Assembly (NCBI GenBank): GCA_036506155.1
Contig: DASXSF010000115.1
Span: 1 to 64,000, forward strand
Direction: 5' to 3'
Source of the DNA: DASXRA01 sp036506155
GTDB lineage: Bacteria; Actinomycetota; Actinomycetes; Mycobacteriales; Jatrophihabitantaceae
Length of the DNA: 64,000 nucleotides
Under the pieces are notes generated by a model. The model searched no databases. It was not told the origin of the DNA and saw only the letters and a program-made list of their open reading frames with translations. Shown here one piece after another: positions 9,857-18,518 of this stretch (position 1 is the first letter of the stretch; each line of letters starts with the position of its first letter). A program made the position numbers and the translations under genes.

Positions 9857-10840
9857 GTGTCGTCACCAGGTAACGCCGCCACCGGGGTGGGCTTGGCGCT
9901 GTTGTCCGCGGCGACATTCGGTACCTCGGGATCGTTCGCGACGGCGCTGCTTGACGCGGGGTGGACACCCGATGCCGTGGTGATCGCGCGGATCAGCATT
10001 GCCGCGGCGCTGCTCGCGGCGCCGGCGGCCGTTGCGCTGCGCCGCGCGTCGGCGACCTTGCGCGCCGCGACAGCACCGACGCTCGTCTACGGGGTGGCCG
10101 CTGTCGGCGGTGCCCAGGTGTGCTTCTTCAATGCCGTCAAGTACGTGCCGGTCGGCGTCGCGCTGCTGCTGGAATACCTCGGCATCGCCCTGGTGGTCGG
10201 CTGGATGTGGCTGCGGCACCGGCAGCCGCCGCGGCGGCTCACGGTCGCCGGTATGGCCGTTGTGCTGGTAGGGCTGAGCTTCGTGCTCGACCTGTTCGGC
10301 AGCACCCACGTCAACGTGTTGGGCGTGCTCTGGGGGCTCGGCGCGGCCGTTGGCCTAGCCGCCTACTTCGTCCTCTCGGCGCATTCCACCGACAGGCTGC
10401 CGCCGATCGCAATGGCCTGCGCCGGGTTAGCCGTCGCAGCGGTCGCCCTCACGGCGGTCGGCGTGATCGGAATCCTGCCGCTACATGCCACCTTCGGCAC
10501 CGTGCGGCTCGTCCACCACCAAGTGAGCTGGCTGGTGCCGATTGCCGGACTATCGATCCTCGCCGCCGCCATCGCGTACGTGGCAGGCATCCACGCCGCG
10601 CGTCGACTCGGGCCGAAACTCGCATCCTTCGTCGGACTGACCGAGGTGCTGTTCGCCGTGTTGTTCGCATGGTTCTTGCTCGGCCAGCTGCCGAGCGCTG
10701 TGCAGGGCATCGGCGCGGTTCTCGTCATCACCGGCATCGTGCTGGTCCGCCTCGACGAGTCCGCGGAGGTGCCCGAGCAGCCGAGAGACCGCATGAGGTC
10801 GCACGGCACGGCCCCCGAGCCGGCGGTCGAGCCTGCCTGA
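9857..10840 (+). CDS. EamA/DMT-family transporter
   Basis: 327-residue membrane protein with ten predicted helices arranged as two EamA repeats, for example GLALLSAATFGTSGSFATAL at the N-terminus, VGVALLLEYLGIALVVGW at the end of repeat one, and SFVGLTEVLFAVLFAWFLL at the end of repeat two. The family exports amino acids, nucleobases or metabolites. The GTG at 9857 follows GGGGCGGA at good spacing; upstream codons in frame are not membrane-like. It is divergent from the CGNR regulator, the usual arrangement for a regulated exporter. The polar C-terminal tail carries Arg/Glu/Pro and should be cytoplasmic. Confidence 0.85.
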   Translation: MSSPGNAATGVGLALLSAATFGTSGSFATALLDAGWTPDAVVIARISIAAALLAAPAAVALRRASATLRAATAPTLVYGVAAVGGAQVCFFNAVKYVPVGVALLLEYLGIALVVGWMWLRHRQPPRRLTVAGMAVVLVGLSFVLDLFGSTHVNVLGVLWGLGAAVGLAAYFVLSAHSTDRLPPIAMACAGLAVAAVALTAVGVIGILPLHATFGTVRLVHHQVSWLVPIAGLSILAAAIAYVAGIHAARRLGPKLASFVGLTEVLFAVLFAWFLLGQLPSAVQGIGAVLVITGIVLVRLDESAEVPEQPRDRMRSHGTAPEPAVEPA

Positions 10841-10902
10841 CCGCCCGTGACGTCGGCCGTCAGGTGCGAGACTGCCCGCATGACGACCACACGGCGGGCA
10901 GC

Positions 10903-11423
10903 ATGAACGGCCGGCGTGCTCGCGTCCCGCCGGCGCCGATCGCGGATCGCCCGTCGGTCTTGATCTACACCGATGGCGCGTGCAAGGGCAACCCGTTCCC
11001 GGCGCATGGGGTGCGTGGTTATCCAGCGGCTCGCGCGAGCGCGAGTTGTCCGGCGGGGCGGCCGCGACCACGAATCAGCGAATGGAACTGACTGCTGCCG
11101 TCGAAGCGTTGTCCGCGCTCACGCGGGCATGCGACGTGGTGCTGTATACCGACAGCAAGTACGTCCTGAACGGCATGACCTCCTGGATCAAGGGCTGGAA
11201 ACGAAACGGCTGGATGACCGCGGACCGGCAGCCGGTCAAGAACGCCGACCTCTGGCGCGCCCTGGCCGCCGCCGCGGCACCGCACAACGTCGAGTGGCGG
11301 TGGGTACGAGGACACGCCGGTGATCCCGGCAACGAGCGAGCGGACGCGCTCGCCAACGCTGGCGCTCAGTCGGTGGCGAATGCCGTTCACCGTGCCGCAG
11401 CTACACGGACACTGCCTCGATGA
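10903..11423 (+). pseudogene. rnhA: ribonuclease HI, single-base frameshift
   Basis: Ribonuclease HI, which cuts RNA in RNA-DNA hybrids. All catalytic residues are present but in two frames: YTDGACKGNP (Asp) in the frame of ATG 10903, and NQRMELTAA (Glu), VLYTDSKYVLNGM (Asp), RGHAGDPGNERADALAN (His, Asp) in the frame ending at TGA 11423. The break is at about 10995-10996, in AACCCGTTCCC. Restoring one base there gives KGNPVPGAWGAWL, which matches the usual GNPGPGGWG. The corrected protein is about 173 residues, normal for the family. As the catalytic core is otherwise perfect, a missing base in the assembly is more likely than loss of function. The 3' end overlaps the decayed methyltransferase on the other strand. 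Confidence 0.82.
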
Positions 11424-11987
11424 CGCTTTGGGCCGAGCTGGTAGGGACGAGCGCGGTGCGGTGCAGGCCGGCGGCGGTGAGCAGGGCGTCATATTCGATC
11501 AGCGAGCGTTCTTGGCCGGGGACGACGGCGAGCATGTTCATGTCGATGAGGGCGGCCGGACGGGGTCGTCGGGCTCGCCCACGATCATCTCGACGATGGC
11601 GATTCTGCCGTTGCGGTTCATGGCTTTGCGGCAGTTGTCGAGGATGGTGATGCAGCGCGTCGTCCCAGTCGTGCAGGATCATTTTCAGCAGCTACAGGTC
11701 TGCTGCGGGCACCGATTCGAAGAAGTTCCCGCCGATCACGTCGGCACGGTCGGTGAGGCCTCGCTTCGCGGTCTCGGCCGCGGCCTCCTCGACGATGTTC
11801 GGCCGATCGAGCACGATTCCACGCAGGCTTGGATTGGCCTCGAGAAGCAGGTGCAGCAGCGAGCCGTTCGCCCCGCCCACGTCCACGGTGCCGTGACGCT
11901 GCCGGCCGGGCCGGCACCGGCCAGGCAGGCGAGCGCCACGGTGAGGCTGAGTAGGGCAGATGCGGTTGGGCGAAGGGTGGTGTGCAT
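11401..11987 (-). pseudogene. decayed SAM-dependent O-methyltransferase fused to a signal-peptide start
   Basis: Remains of a plant-type/hydroxyindole O-methyltransferase. Recognisable pieces in order on the minus strand are VDVGGANGSLLHLLLEANP (SAM site), RGIVLDRPNIVEEA, RADVIGGNFFESVPAADL, then an in-frame TAG where Tyr is usual, LLKMILHDWDD, a shift of frame to NCRKAMNRNGRIAIVEMIVG, and a shift back to AALIDMNMLAVVPGQERS and a normal C-terminus. The dimerisation domain is missing. Instead, ATG 11987 opens MHTTLRPTASALLSLTVALA, a signal-peptide-like start in a different frame. One stop, two frameshifts and a lost N-terminal half make this a true pseudogene, not a sequencing artefact. Confidence 0.8.
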
Positions 11988-12020
11988 CTTCCACCTTCGT
12001 GGACGGATCTGGTCTGGGTG

Positions 12021-13322
12021 TCACCGCCCATCTCGGTCGACGGATCGCATCTGAGTGGTGATGATCCATGCTGCGATGTCGCGTCCCATGGCGGCCGCGG
12101 TGTTGCACGAGAACCGGAAGTGGAAGCCGGCGTTGATGCGCGCCTGGGTCACTTCCGCGACGCCCGCGGTGAACGAGTCGAAGCTGTGCACGACGCCTGG
12201 CATGAGCGACGTGGAGATATGGAATTTGGTGTCGTTGCCGAACTGGTACGCCAACACTGCAGCCGCAGCCCCGCTGAGCCCGCTATGCGCGGAGGGGTAT
12301 TCCTGGAACGGTGGGGTGGTGAGCAGCGGCTGCCAGGTCGGGTCGGCGGTGGTGTCGGGATTGCCGTCGGTATCGGCCTGTTGGATGGCGGTGATCGGCC
12401 GCCAGGTGTCGTAGTAGTTCTTGGCGTTGACCACCGCGATCCCGGCGTCGCCGATGGCCAGGTTGACCCGGGCGAGCAGCCGGGCGGCCTCGGGCAGGTC
12501 CAGGTGCCGGCGCAGAATCAGGGTGTCCGCGACCGGGTTCCATAGGTCGGTGGGCGAGTCGGAGGCCCACAGCAGGGCGGTTTCGGTGCCGTATGCGGTG
12601 CGCACCGCGCTGTCCAGACTGCCATACGCCTTGACCTCGTTGACGTCCTGCGCGTACCGGGCGCTGGTGAGCGCGGGCGGCGGCGGGGGCAGGAACTGCG
12701 CCGGGGAGGTCATGGTGAACGGCACCATGGTCGCGAACTGCCGGAGCACCGGAAGCCCGAACAGCGGTGGGGTCGGCTGCCACCGACCCGGGACAGGTGT
12801 CGGTTGGTAGGGCGGGGGGACGGTGGCGAATCCGTCGCTGGCCCGCCACGCGGCGATGTCGTCGGCCACTTTCGTGCCCCAGGCCAATCCGCGGTCGACG
12901 GCTCCTTGATCGCACCGGGGCAACTCGGCCAGTGTCTGGGTCAATAGCGCGTCGTAGGTCGCCTGCTGCGAGGGGAACAACAGGACGAGCGCTTCGTGCG
13001 CGGCACCGATCGCGGCCGCGCCGGCCGAGGTGTCATCCGGCGCTCGATCCGTCTCGAAGTAGGGCGCATAGCGTCCGGTGACGCCGTTGACCGCATCGAA
13101 CACCGAGGACTGCACGATCGCGCCGAACCGCCCGGCCACAGGCCCCCCGGCATCTGCTAGCTGCAGGCTGCTCATCATCGCCTGATTCCAAGTGAGCAAG
13201 ACCTGGACTTCCGACGCGTGTCCGGTATCGCGGGCGGCCAGCGCGGGCGCACCGGTGACGAGCGAGATCGCGAATATGGCAGCGGTTGCCGCCGCAGCGA
13301 AGGCGGTTCGGCGCGCGGTCAT
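12021..13322 (-). CDS. secreted vanadium-dependent haloperoxidase-like (PAP2 superfamily) protein
   Basis: 433-residue exported protein with an Ala-rich signal peptide (TAFAAAATAAIFAISLVTG, ending ALAARD). The vanadate/phosphate site of the PAP2/haloperoxidase fold is visible as KNYYDTWRP, EYPSAHSGLSGA and ARINAGFHFRFS (Lys/Arg-Pro, Ser-xx-His, Arg...His). The family either oxidises halides with H2O2 or acts as an acid phosphatase; many actinobacterial members are untested. ATG 13322 follows GGAGG; the frame extends upstream without protein-like content. It is the first of three minus-strand genes for exported or membrane proteins (to 14780). Confidence 0.8.
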   Translation of the reverse strand: MTARRTAFAAAATAAIFAISLVTGAPALAARDTGHASEVQVLLTWNQAMMSSLQLADAGGPVAGRFGAIVQSSVFDAVNGVTGRYAPYFETDRAPDDTSAGAAAIGAAHEALVLLFPSQQATYDALLTQTLAELPRCDQGAVDRGLAWGTKVADDIAAWRASDGFATVPPPYQPTPVPGRWQPTPPLFGLPVLRQFATMVPFTMTSPAQFLPPPPPALTSARYAQDVNEVKAYGSLDSAVRTAYGTETALLWASDSPTDLWNPVADTLILRRHLDLPEAARLLARVNLAIGDAGIAVVNAKNYYDTWRPITAIQQADTDGNPDTTADPTWQPLLTTPPFQEYPSAHSGLSGAAAAVLAYQFGNDTKFHISTSLMPGVVHSFDSFTAGVAEVTQARINAGFHFRFSCNTAAAMGRDIAAWIITTQMRSVDRDGR

Positions 13323-13522
13323 CGCGACCTCCAACAGTGGGCGGACAAGCCCGGCCGTCCGCCGATGCGCTGCCGGTCGGACGTTGATGTGCTGCTCATC
13401 TGAGCCTCCTTCATTGGCGCCCCTGGACGATCCGAGGCTTCCGGTGCGGCGGTCCGCGCCGATATGACGTATCAATGGATCAGGCTGTCGAAGCCGTGGC
13501 TATGTGGGTCCGCGAAGCCGGC

Positions 13523-14446
13523 TCAGCCGCATCCGGCATCGGGTTCGGGGCTGAAAGCTATGCCAACCGGCGTGATCATCCCGGCGGTAGCGAAGTAGCC
13601 CAGGTCGTGTCCATCCCGCGAGAATTCGCGGATCGTGTTGCTGCCGCGATTCGTGACGTAGAGGTTGCCGCGTTCATCGAAGGCCAGGCCGGCGGGGTTG
13701 CTTAGCCCGGTGGCGGCGAAGTCACCCAGGTCTCTGCCCGTCGGTGAGAATTCCCGAACGGTGTTGCCGCCGAAATTCGTGACGTAGAGGTCGCCCTCCT
13801 CGTCGAAGGCGATCAGCGCGGGTGCGACGAAGCCGCTTGTTGCGAAGGAGCCGAGGTCTTGTCCAGCACGCGAGAACTCCCGGATCGTGTTGTCGCCCAG
13901 ATTGGCCGCGTAGAGATTGCCCCTGTGGTCGAAGGCGATTCCACGCGCAACGTTCAACCCGGTACTGGCGAAGTTGCCCAGATCGACACCGGTAGGCGAG
14001 AACTTCCGAATCCACGTGGTGTTAGCCACGTAAAGGTTGCCGTGCTTGTCGAAAGCTAGGCCACGTGGGGAACTCAGCCCCGTGGTGGCGAAGTTGCCGA
14101 GGTCCACGCCGGTCGGCGAGAACTCCCGGATCGTGTTGCCGTTGATGTTGGAGACGTACAAGTTGCCACGCATGTCGAAGGCCAGCCCAGTGGGTCCGTC
14201 GAGCCCGGTCGTAGCAAACTCCCCGAGGTCCGCCCCGCTTGGGGAGAACTCCCGGATCGTGTTGCCATCCTGGTTCGCGACGAACAGGTTCCGGGCGTGG
14301 CCCTGAGTGGGCAGGGTCTGTCCTCGTGCCGGCGCGGCGACGAGGTTGACTGCGCCTAGAACGCTCACCACCACGCAGGCAAGGCCAGCCCTGAAACGAG
14401 GGCGTCGTCGGATCGGCACAGCGGTCTCCTGAGCATGTGCTTTCAC
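13523..14446 (-). CDS. secreted NHL-repeat beta-propeller protein
   Basis: 307-residue exported protein. After a signal peptide (LACVVVSVLGAVNLVAAPARG) come six propeller blades of about 41 residues with the recurring core GNTIREFSPTG-DLG-FATTGL-P-GLAFD-RGNLYV. These are NHL/SMP-30-like repeats forming a six-bladed propeller. No catalytic residues can be pointed to, and a binding or recognition role on the cell surface is the safest reading. It follows the haloperoxidase-like gene on the same strand. Very similar blades point to recent internal duplication. Confidence 0.8.
   Translation of the reverse strand: MKAHAQETAVPIRRRPRFRAGLACVVVSVLGAVNLVAAPARGQTLPTQGHARNLFVANQDGNTIREFSPSGADLGEFATTGLDGPTGLAFDMRGNLYVSNINGNTIREFSPTGVDLGNFATTGLSSPRGLAFDKHGNLYVANTTWIRKFSPTGVDLGNFASTGLNVARGIAFDHRGNLYAANLGDNTIREFSRAGQDLGSFATSGFVAPALIAFDEEGDLYVTNFGGNTVREFSPTGRDLGDFAATGLSNPAGLAFDERGNLYVTNRGSNTIREFSRDGHDLGYFATAGMITPVGIAFSPEPDAGCG
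13560..14280 (-). repeat. tandem repeats of about 123-126 bp encoding propeller blades
   Basis: Six imperfect copies of a roughly 41-codon unit inside the NHL-propeller gene. Each contains a near-identical CGGATCGTGTTG(C/T)C stretch (plus strand) corresponding to GNTIREF, and a GTAGAGGTTGCC-like stretch corresponding to GNLYV. They are coding repeats and could recombine to change blade number. Confidence 0.7.
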
Positions 14447-14477
14447 GAAATTCCTCCAATGGGGACGTGTCGATGGA

Positions 14478-14780
14478 TCACGGTGCCGAAGCCGAGGCCG
14501 TGTGGGCGCGCGGATGCCGCAGGCGGGTGACCATCCAGGTCGCGGCCAAGGTGAACACGGCAGCGGCGAGGCCGACGACGATGTAGGTCCATACTGGCGA
14601 GCCGGTGTGATTCACCACCGTCGTGACTGCCGGTGGCGACTGGTTGGCGTAGCTGGCGTCGTCGGGCTGCGGCGTGGGCATTGCGCCGGCGGTCGTGGCG
14701 GTGGCCAGATAGGTCGAGCAGGCCAGGGCCAGGCTGAGGCTGACCACGGCGGATGCGGTGAACCAACGTGCGGGGACCAT
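14478..14780 (-). CDS. small exported or membrane-anchored protein
   Basis: 100-residue protein with an N-terminal hydrophobic segment (SAVVSLSLALACSTYLATAT; the Cys could be a lipoprotein site, though the lipobox is not clean), a short polar middle (TPQPDDASYANQSPP), and a C-terminal helix WTYIVVGLAAAVFTLAATWM followed by RLRHPRAH. So it is a bitopic or tail-anchored protein with a short extracellular loop. No family recognised. It lies just upstream of the propeller gene on the same strand (31 bases) and may be co-transcribed with it. Its signal region resembles the one fused to the decayed methyltransferase at 11987. Confidence 0.55.
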   Translation of the reverse strand: MVPARWFTASAVVSLSLALACSTYLATATTAGAMPTPQPDDASYANQSPPAVTTVVNHTGSPVWTYIVVGLAAAVFTLAATWMVTRLRHPRAHTASASAP

Positions 14781-14852
14781 GCCACACCTCCGTGGGAGTG
14801 CCGTTCACCGGGCGCGGTTCCGGACGTGTGCGACATAGCGCAGCACTGGCTG

Positions 14853-14903
14853 CTTGGACACTGCTTGCATTCCGTTCCAGGCCTCTTGGAGACCGCTTGG
14901 AGA
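14853..14903 (+). promoter_or_regulatory. direct repeats with 11-bp period: candidate SARP binding site
   Basis: CTTGGACA at 14853, CTTGCATT at 14864, CTTGGAGA at 14885 and CTTGGAGA at 14896 lie in direct orientation. Within each pair the start-to-start distance is exactly 11 bp, one helical turn. SARP/BTAD regulators are known to bind heptameric direct repeats with this period next to the -35 region. The gene that follows encodes a protein with such a domain, so autoregulation is inferred. Confidence 0.5.
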
Positions 14904-14967
14904 TGGCTCGACACGATGGGTGCGGCGTAGCCTCTGCTTGTTCCCATGGGGGGAGGCGCTATGCGTC

Positions 14968-17900
14968 GTGGTGGACGAGACCAGCAGCTCGACTGATCGG
15001 CTGCAGTTCCGCATGCTGGGTGCGCTGCAAGCCAGCCGCAATGGGGCGACTCTGCAGCTGGGTGGCCGGCAGCAGCGAGCGGTGCTGGCGCTGTTGGTGG
15101 CCGAGGCGGGCTCTACCGTGTCGCTGGATCGGCTCGCCGACGCGCTCTGGGGCGAGCACGTACCCGCGGGGTACGTGGCGACATTGCAGACCTACGTCTT
15201 CCACCTGCGTGAGGTGCTCGAGCCGGGCCGCGGCAAGGGCGCCCCGGCTCAGGTTCTGCTCACCCGGCCGAACGGGTATGCGCTGCACGCCAGCGATAGC
15301 GTCGTCGACGCAGTCGAGTTCGAACAGTTGGCAGGCGCCGGTCACGAGGCTCTCGCGCGCTACGACTACGCAGATGCATCGCAGCTACTGAGCCGGGCGC
15401 TTGCATTGTGGCGCGGCGAGGTGCTCGCCGACCTTGCAGGCTACGACTTCGTTGCCCCGATCGCCGCCCGGCTGTCCGAGGAACGGCTGACCGCACTGGA
15501 AGACCGCGTCGATGCCGACCTCGCCCTGGGCCGGCACGCCGTCCTAGTTGGCGAACTCGACCAGTTCGTTGATCAATACCCGCTGCGGGAGCGCCTACAC
15601 CGGCAGCGGATGCTCGCCCTTTACCGATGCGGTCGGCAGTCCGATGCATTGGCCGCGTACCAGAGTCTGCACAAGAAGCTCGACGACGAAATCGGTGTCC
15701 AACCGAGTGCACCGTTGCGCGAGCTTCACCGTGCCATCCTCGCCCACGACGAGTATCTCGATTGGCACCCCACCGAGGACCCCGCGCAACCGACGACGGA
15801 ACTGCGTGCACCCGGTGCCACCAGTCAGCGTGGGCGTCTGAGCCGGCGCTGGGTGGTTGCCACCTGCGGGCTGGCGATCTTGACCGCTGCGGGCACAATC
15901 TCCGCGGTGATCGTCACGCATACGCCGAGACACAGCCTGGCTGCATTGCCTGGCAATGGAGTCGGCGCCATCCACCCCGACGGCAGCCTGCACGACGCCG
16001 TGCAAACGGGGACCAACCCGGACGCGATCGCCCATGGCGCCGGTGCACTCTGGGTCGCGAACGCTGCCGACGGAACCGTGACGCGCGTCGACCCGCGCAG
16101 CCACCCCGGCGTGGTGCAGACCATCCGGGTTGGCGCGCAGCCGGCCGCGATCACCGTCACCGGGCAAGACGTCTGGGTGGCCAACCACGGCGACGGCACC
16201 GTCTCGCGCATCAACGCGCGGTCAAACACCGTCACACAGACGATCAACGTCGGCACGCAGCCTGACGCGATCACCAGCGGGTCCACGGGCGTGTGGGTCG
16301 GCAATCGTGGCGACGAGACCCTCCAGCGCATCGACCCAAATACTGGCGATGCGAGCCAACCGATTGCCGTGGGCGGACCACCGGACGGCATTGCGGTCGA
16401 CGGCGACACGGTGTGGCTTACTAACGCGCAGGACGGCACCGTCACCCAGCTCGACCCCCGCACGGGTGAGCCTGTCCGCAGTCCGATTCACGCGGATGCG
16501 GGCGCCTCGGCAATCGCGGTCACAGCGCACGACGTGTGGGTCACCAATTCGCTGGCGCTCAGCGTTACCCGGATCGACCGGGCGACCGGGCGGGTGGTCG
16601 ACACCATCCCGGTCGGCGACGGGCCGAGCTCGATCGTTTCCGCCGGTCACGACGTGTGGGTCGGCGACCAATACGACGGCACGGTCGCCCGCATCGATCC
16701 CGACCACGGGCACGCCGTCCGCAAATATGCGATCGGCGCGTCGCCCATCGGGCTCACCGCCGTCGGCGGCACGGTCTGGGTCGCCTCGGCGCCGTTCGCC
16801 GCCCGGGCCCACCGGGGGGGCACGTTGCGGATCGTGAGCTACACGCTCCCGGGAACGTGGTCAGGGCTCGATCCAGCCAACGGCTACGTCGGGTTCAGCC
16901 TGGCCATGGAGCGCATGGTGTACGACGGCTTGGTCGCGTTCCACCAGGCCAGCGGTGTCGCCGGGCTGACCCTCGTACCGGATCTGGCCACCACGCTGCC
17001 GATACTCACGGACGGTGGCCGCACATACACGTTCACAGTGAGATCAGGCATCCGTTACTCCAACGGCATGAAGGTGCACGCGTCCGACATCTACCGCGGG
17101 GTGCAGCGGGAACTGCTCGCCTCCGAGTACGGCAACCGGTCGTTCTTCTCCGGCATCAAAGGGGGAGCGACATGCATCAGCCATCCGGCATTGTGCGAGC
17201 GCGCCTTACACGCCGGGATCGAGGTCAACGACACGACTGGGCGCATCGTCTTCCGTCTCGTCGCCGCCGACCCCGACTTCGTGTACAAGCTGGCCTACTT
17301 CGCCTACGCCACCGTCTCGACGGCCCCACGTACGCCGCGGCACGTGCTCGCCGCGCCGCTGCCGGGCACCGGCCCGTACATGATCAAGACATACCGGAAC
17401 AACGGCAAGAACGACGACTCGCTGCTGACCAGCAGGTTGACCCTGGTGCGCAACCCCTACTTTCACCAGTGGTCCTTCGCCGCGCAGCCGGACGGCTATC
17501 CGAACGTCATCGACTGGAGATTCGTGGCGAAGGCGTCCGTCGCGGTCGACCAAGTGAGCAGCGGCAAGGCCGATGTCGTGTGGCTGCCCTACCCACTCAC
17601 CGACACGACGACTAACACCCGCCTGCTGCAGAACCTGCGGCTGCACTATCCAGCCCAGCTGCACAACGATAAGTTACTGGAGACCGACTGGGCGGCCTAC
17701 CTGAACACCCACACCCCCCCGTTCGACAACATAGCGGCGCGGCAGGCCATCAACGACGCCGTGGACCGCAACGTGCTCGGCAAGCTCGTTGCCGGTGCGC
17801 AGTTCGCCAGAGCGAGCTGCCAGATGCTGCCGGCCAACATGCCGGACTACAAGCCGTACTGCCCGTACAGCCGCGGGCCGTACGACGGGCACTACCGCGG

Positions 17901-18459
17901 CCCTGACCTCGCGAAGGCGCGAGCACTCGTCGCGCGCTCCGGTACGTCCCGCATGCCGGTCACCGTCTGGAGTCACATCCCGGTAGGACCGGGCGACAGC
18001 GCCGGTGTCGTCCGCGCGTATATCGAAGGCACCCTGCGGCAGCTCGGTTATCGCGTCAGCCAGCACCTACTGCCCAACGACACGGCGAACGGCTACGTAA
18101 GAGCCCACAGCCGGCAGGTCCAGATCTACGTGAACCCAGGGGGCTGGGGCGCGGACTTCCCATCGCCGTCGAACTTCTACGACGAGATGGCCTCCTGCCA
18201 CAGCCGAGACAACTACAACATGTACTGCGACCCTGCGCTCGACCGGCTCGCTGACCAGGCTCTCACCCTGCAGGGCACCGACGCTGGCGCGGCTCGTGCC
18301 CTGTGGACGCGCATCGACAAGGGCGTCACTGACAACGCCCCGTGGATCGTCACGAACACCGACGGCTGGTCGAACCTCGTATCAAGCCGCGTCCAGAACT
18401 ACCAGAGCTCAGGGTCGCCCACCCCGCTGCCTTTGTACGACCTGCTCTGGATCCGGTAG
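14968..18459 (+). CDS. SARP (BTAD) regulator fused to a membrane helix, YVTN propeller and ABC solute-binding protein
   Basis: About 1163 residues in four modules. Residues 10-95 form an OmpR/PhoB-type winged helix (LGGRQQRAVLALLVAEAG); residues 100-255 are the bacterial transcriptional activation domain (VDAVEFEQLAGAGHEALARY, RLHRQRMLALYRCGRQSDAL); near 295-315 is one membrane helix (VVATCGLAILTAAGTISAVI). Residues 330-640 are YVTN-type blades (ALWVANAADGTVTRVD, DVWVANHGDGTVSRIN), and the last 500 residues a family-5 solute-binding protein (SNGMKVHASDIYRG, LLPLPLYDLLW-like end). By topology the DNA-binding part is inside and propeller plus binding protein outside: a one-component membrane regulator with its own ligand sensor. 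GTG 14968 lies 11 bases after GGGGGGAGG. Ligand unknown; peptides are likely for this fold. Confidence 0.85.
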   Translation: MVDETSSSTDRLQFRMLGALQASRNGATLQLGGRQQRAVLALLVAEAGSTVSLDRLADALWGEHVPAGYVATLQTYVFHLREVLEPGRGKGAPAQVLLTRPNGYALHASDSVVDAVEFEQLAGAGHEALARYDYADASQLLSRALALWRGEVLADLAGYDFVAPIAARLSEERLTALEDRVDADLALGRHAVLVGELDQFVDQYPLRERLHRQRMLALYRCGRQSDALAAYQSLHKKLDDEIGVQPSAPLRELHRAILAHDEYLDWHPTEDPAQPTTELRAPGATSQRGRLSRRWVVATCGLAILTAAGTISAVIVTHTPRHSLAALPGNGVGAIHPDGSLHDAVQTGTNPDAIAHGAGALWVANAADGTVTRVDPRSHPGVVQTIRVGAQPAAITVTGQDVWVANHGDGTVSRINARSNTVTQTINVGTQPDAITSGSTGVWVGNRGDETLQRIDPNTGDASQPIAVGGPPDGIAVDGDTVWLTNAQDGTVTQLDPRTGEPVRSPIHADAGASAIAVTAHDVWVTNSLALSVTRIDRATGRVVDTIPVGDGPSSIVSAGHDVWVGDQYDGTVARIDPDHGHAVRKYAIGASPIGLTAVGGTVWVASAPFAARAHRGGTLRIVSYTLPGTWSGLDPANGYVGFSLAMERMVYDGLVAFHQASGVAGLTLVPDLATTLPILTDGGRTYTFTVRSGIRYSNGMKVHASDIYRGVQRELLASEYGNRSFFSGIKGGATCISHPALCERALHAGIEVNDTTGRIVFRLVAADPDFVYKLAYFAYATVSTAPRTPRHVLAAPLPGTGPYMIKTYRNNGKNDDSLLTSRLTLVRNPYFHQWSFAAQPDGYPNVIDWRFVAKASVAVDQVSSGKADVVWLPYPLTDTTTNTRLLQNLRLHYPAQLHNDKLLETDWAAYLNTHTPPFDNIAARQAINDAVDRNVLGKLVAGAQFARASCQMLPANMPDYKPYCPYSRGPYDGHYRGPDLAKARALVARSGTSRMPVTVWSHIPVGPGDSAGVVRAYIEGTLRQLGYRVSQHLLPNDTANGYVRAHSRQVQIYVNPGGWGADFPSPSNFYDEMASCHSRDNYNMYCDPALDRLADQALTLQGTDAGAARALWTRIDKGVTDNAPWIVTNTDGWSNLVSSRVQNYQSSGSPTPLPLYDLLWIR

Positions 18460-18518
18460 GTAGGGCTAGGAAGATGTCCTGAGAAGGGCCGCGCGAGAGC
18501 AAGTTTGCAGCGAGGGGC

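Noticed and set aside
13560..14280. Regular repeats that could be a CRISPR array or satellite
   Set aside because: The repeats are in frame, about 41 codons each, and encode NHL propeller blades; there are no short spacers.
14968..18459. The long fusion gene as an assembly join of two genes
   Set aside because: The frame is open throughout, the membrane helix lies exactly between regulator and outer domains, and the order gives a sensible topology. Read-level proof is still lacking.
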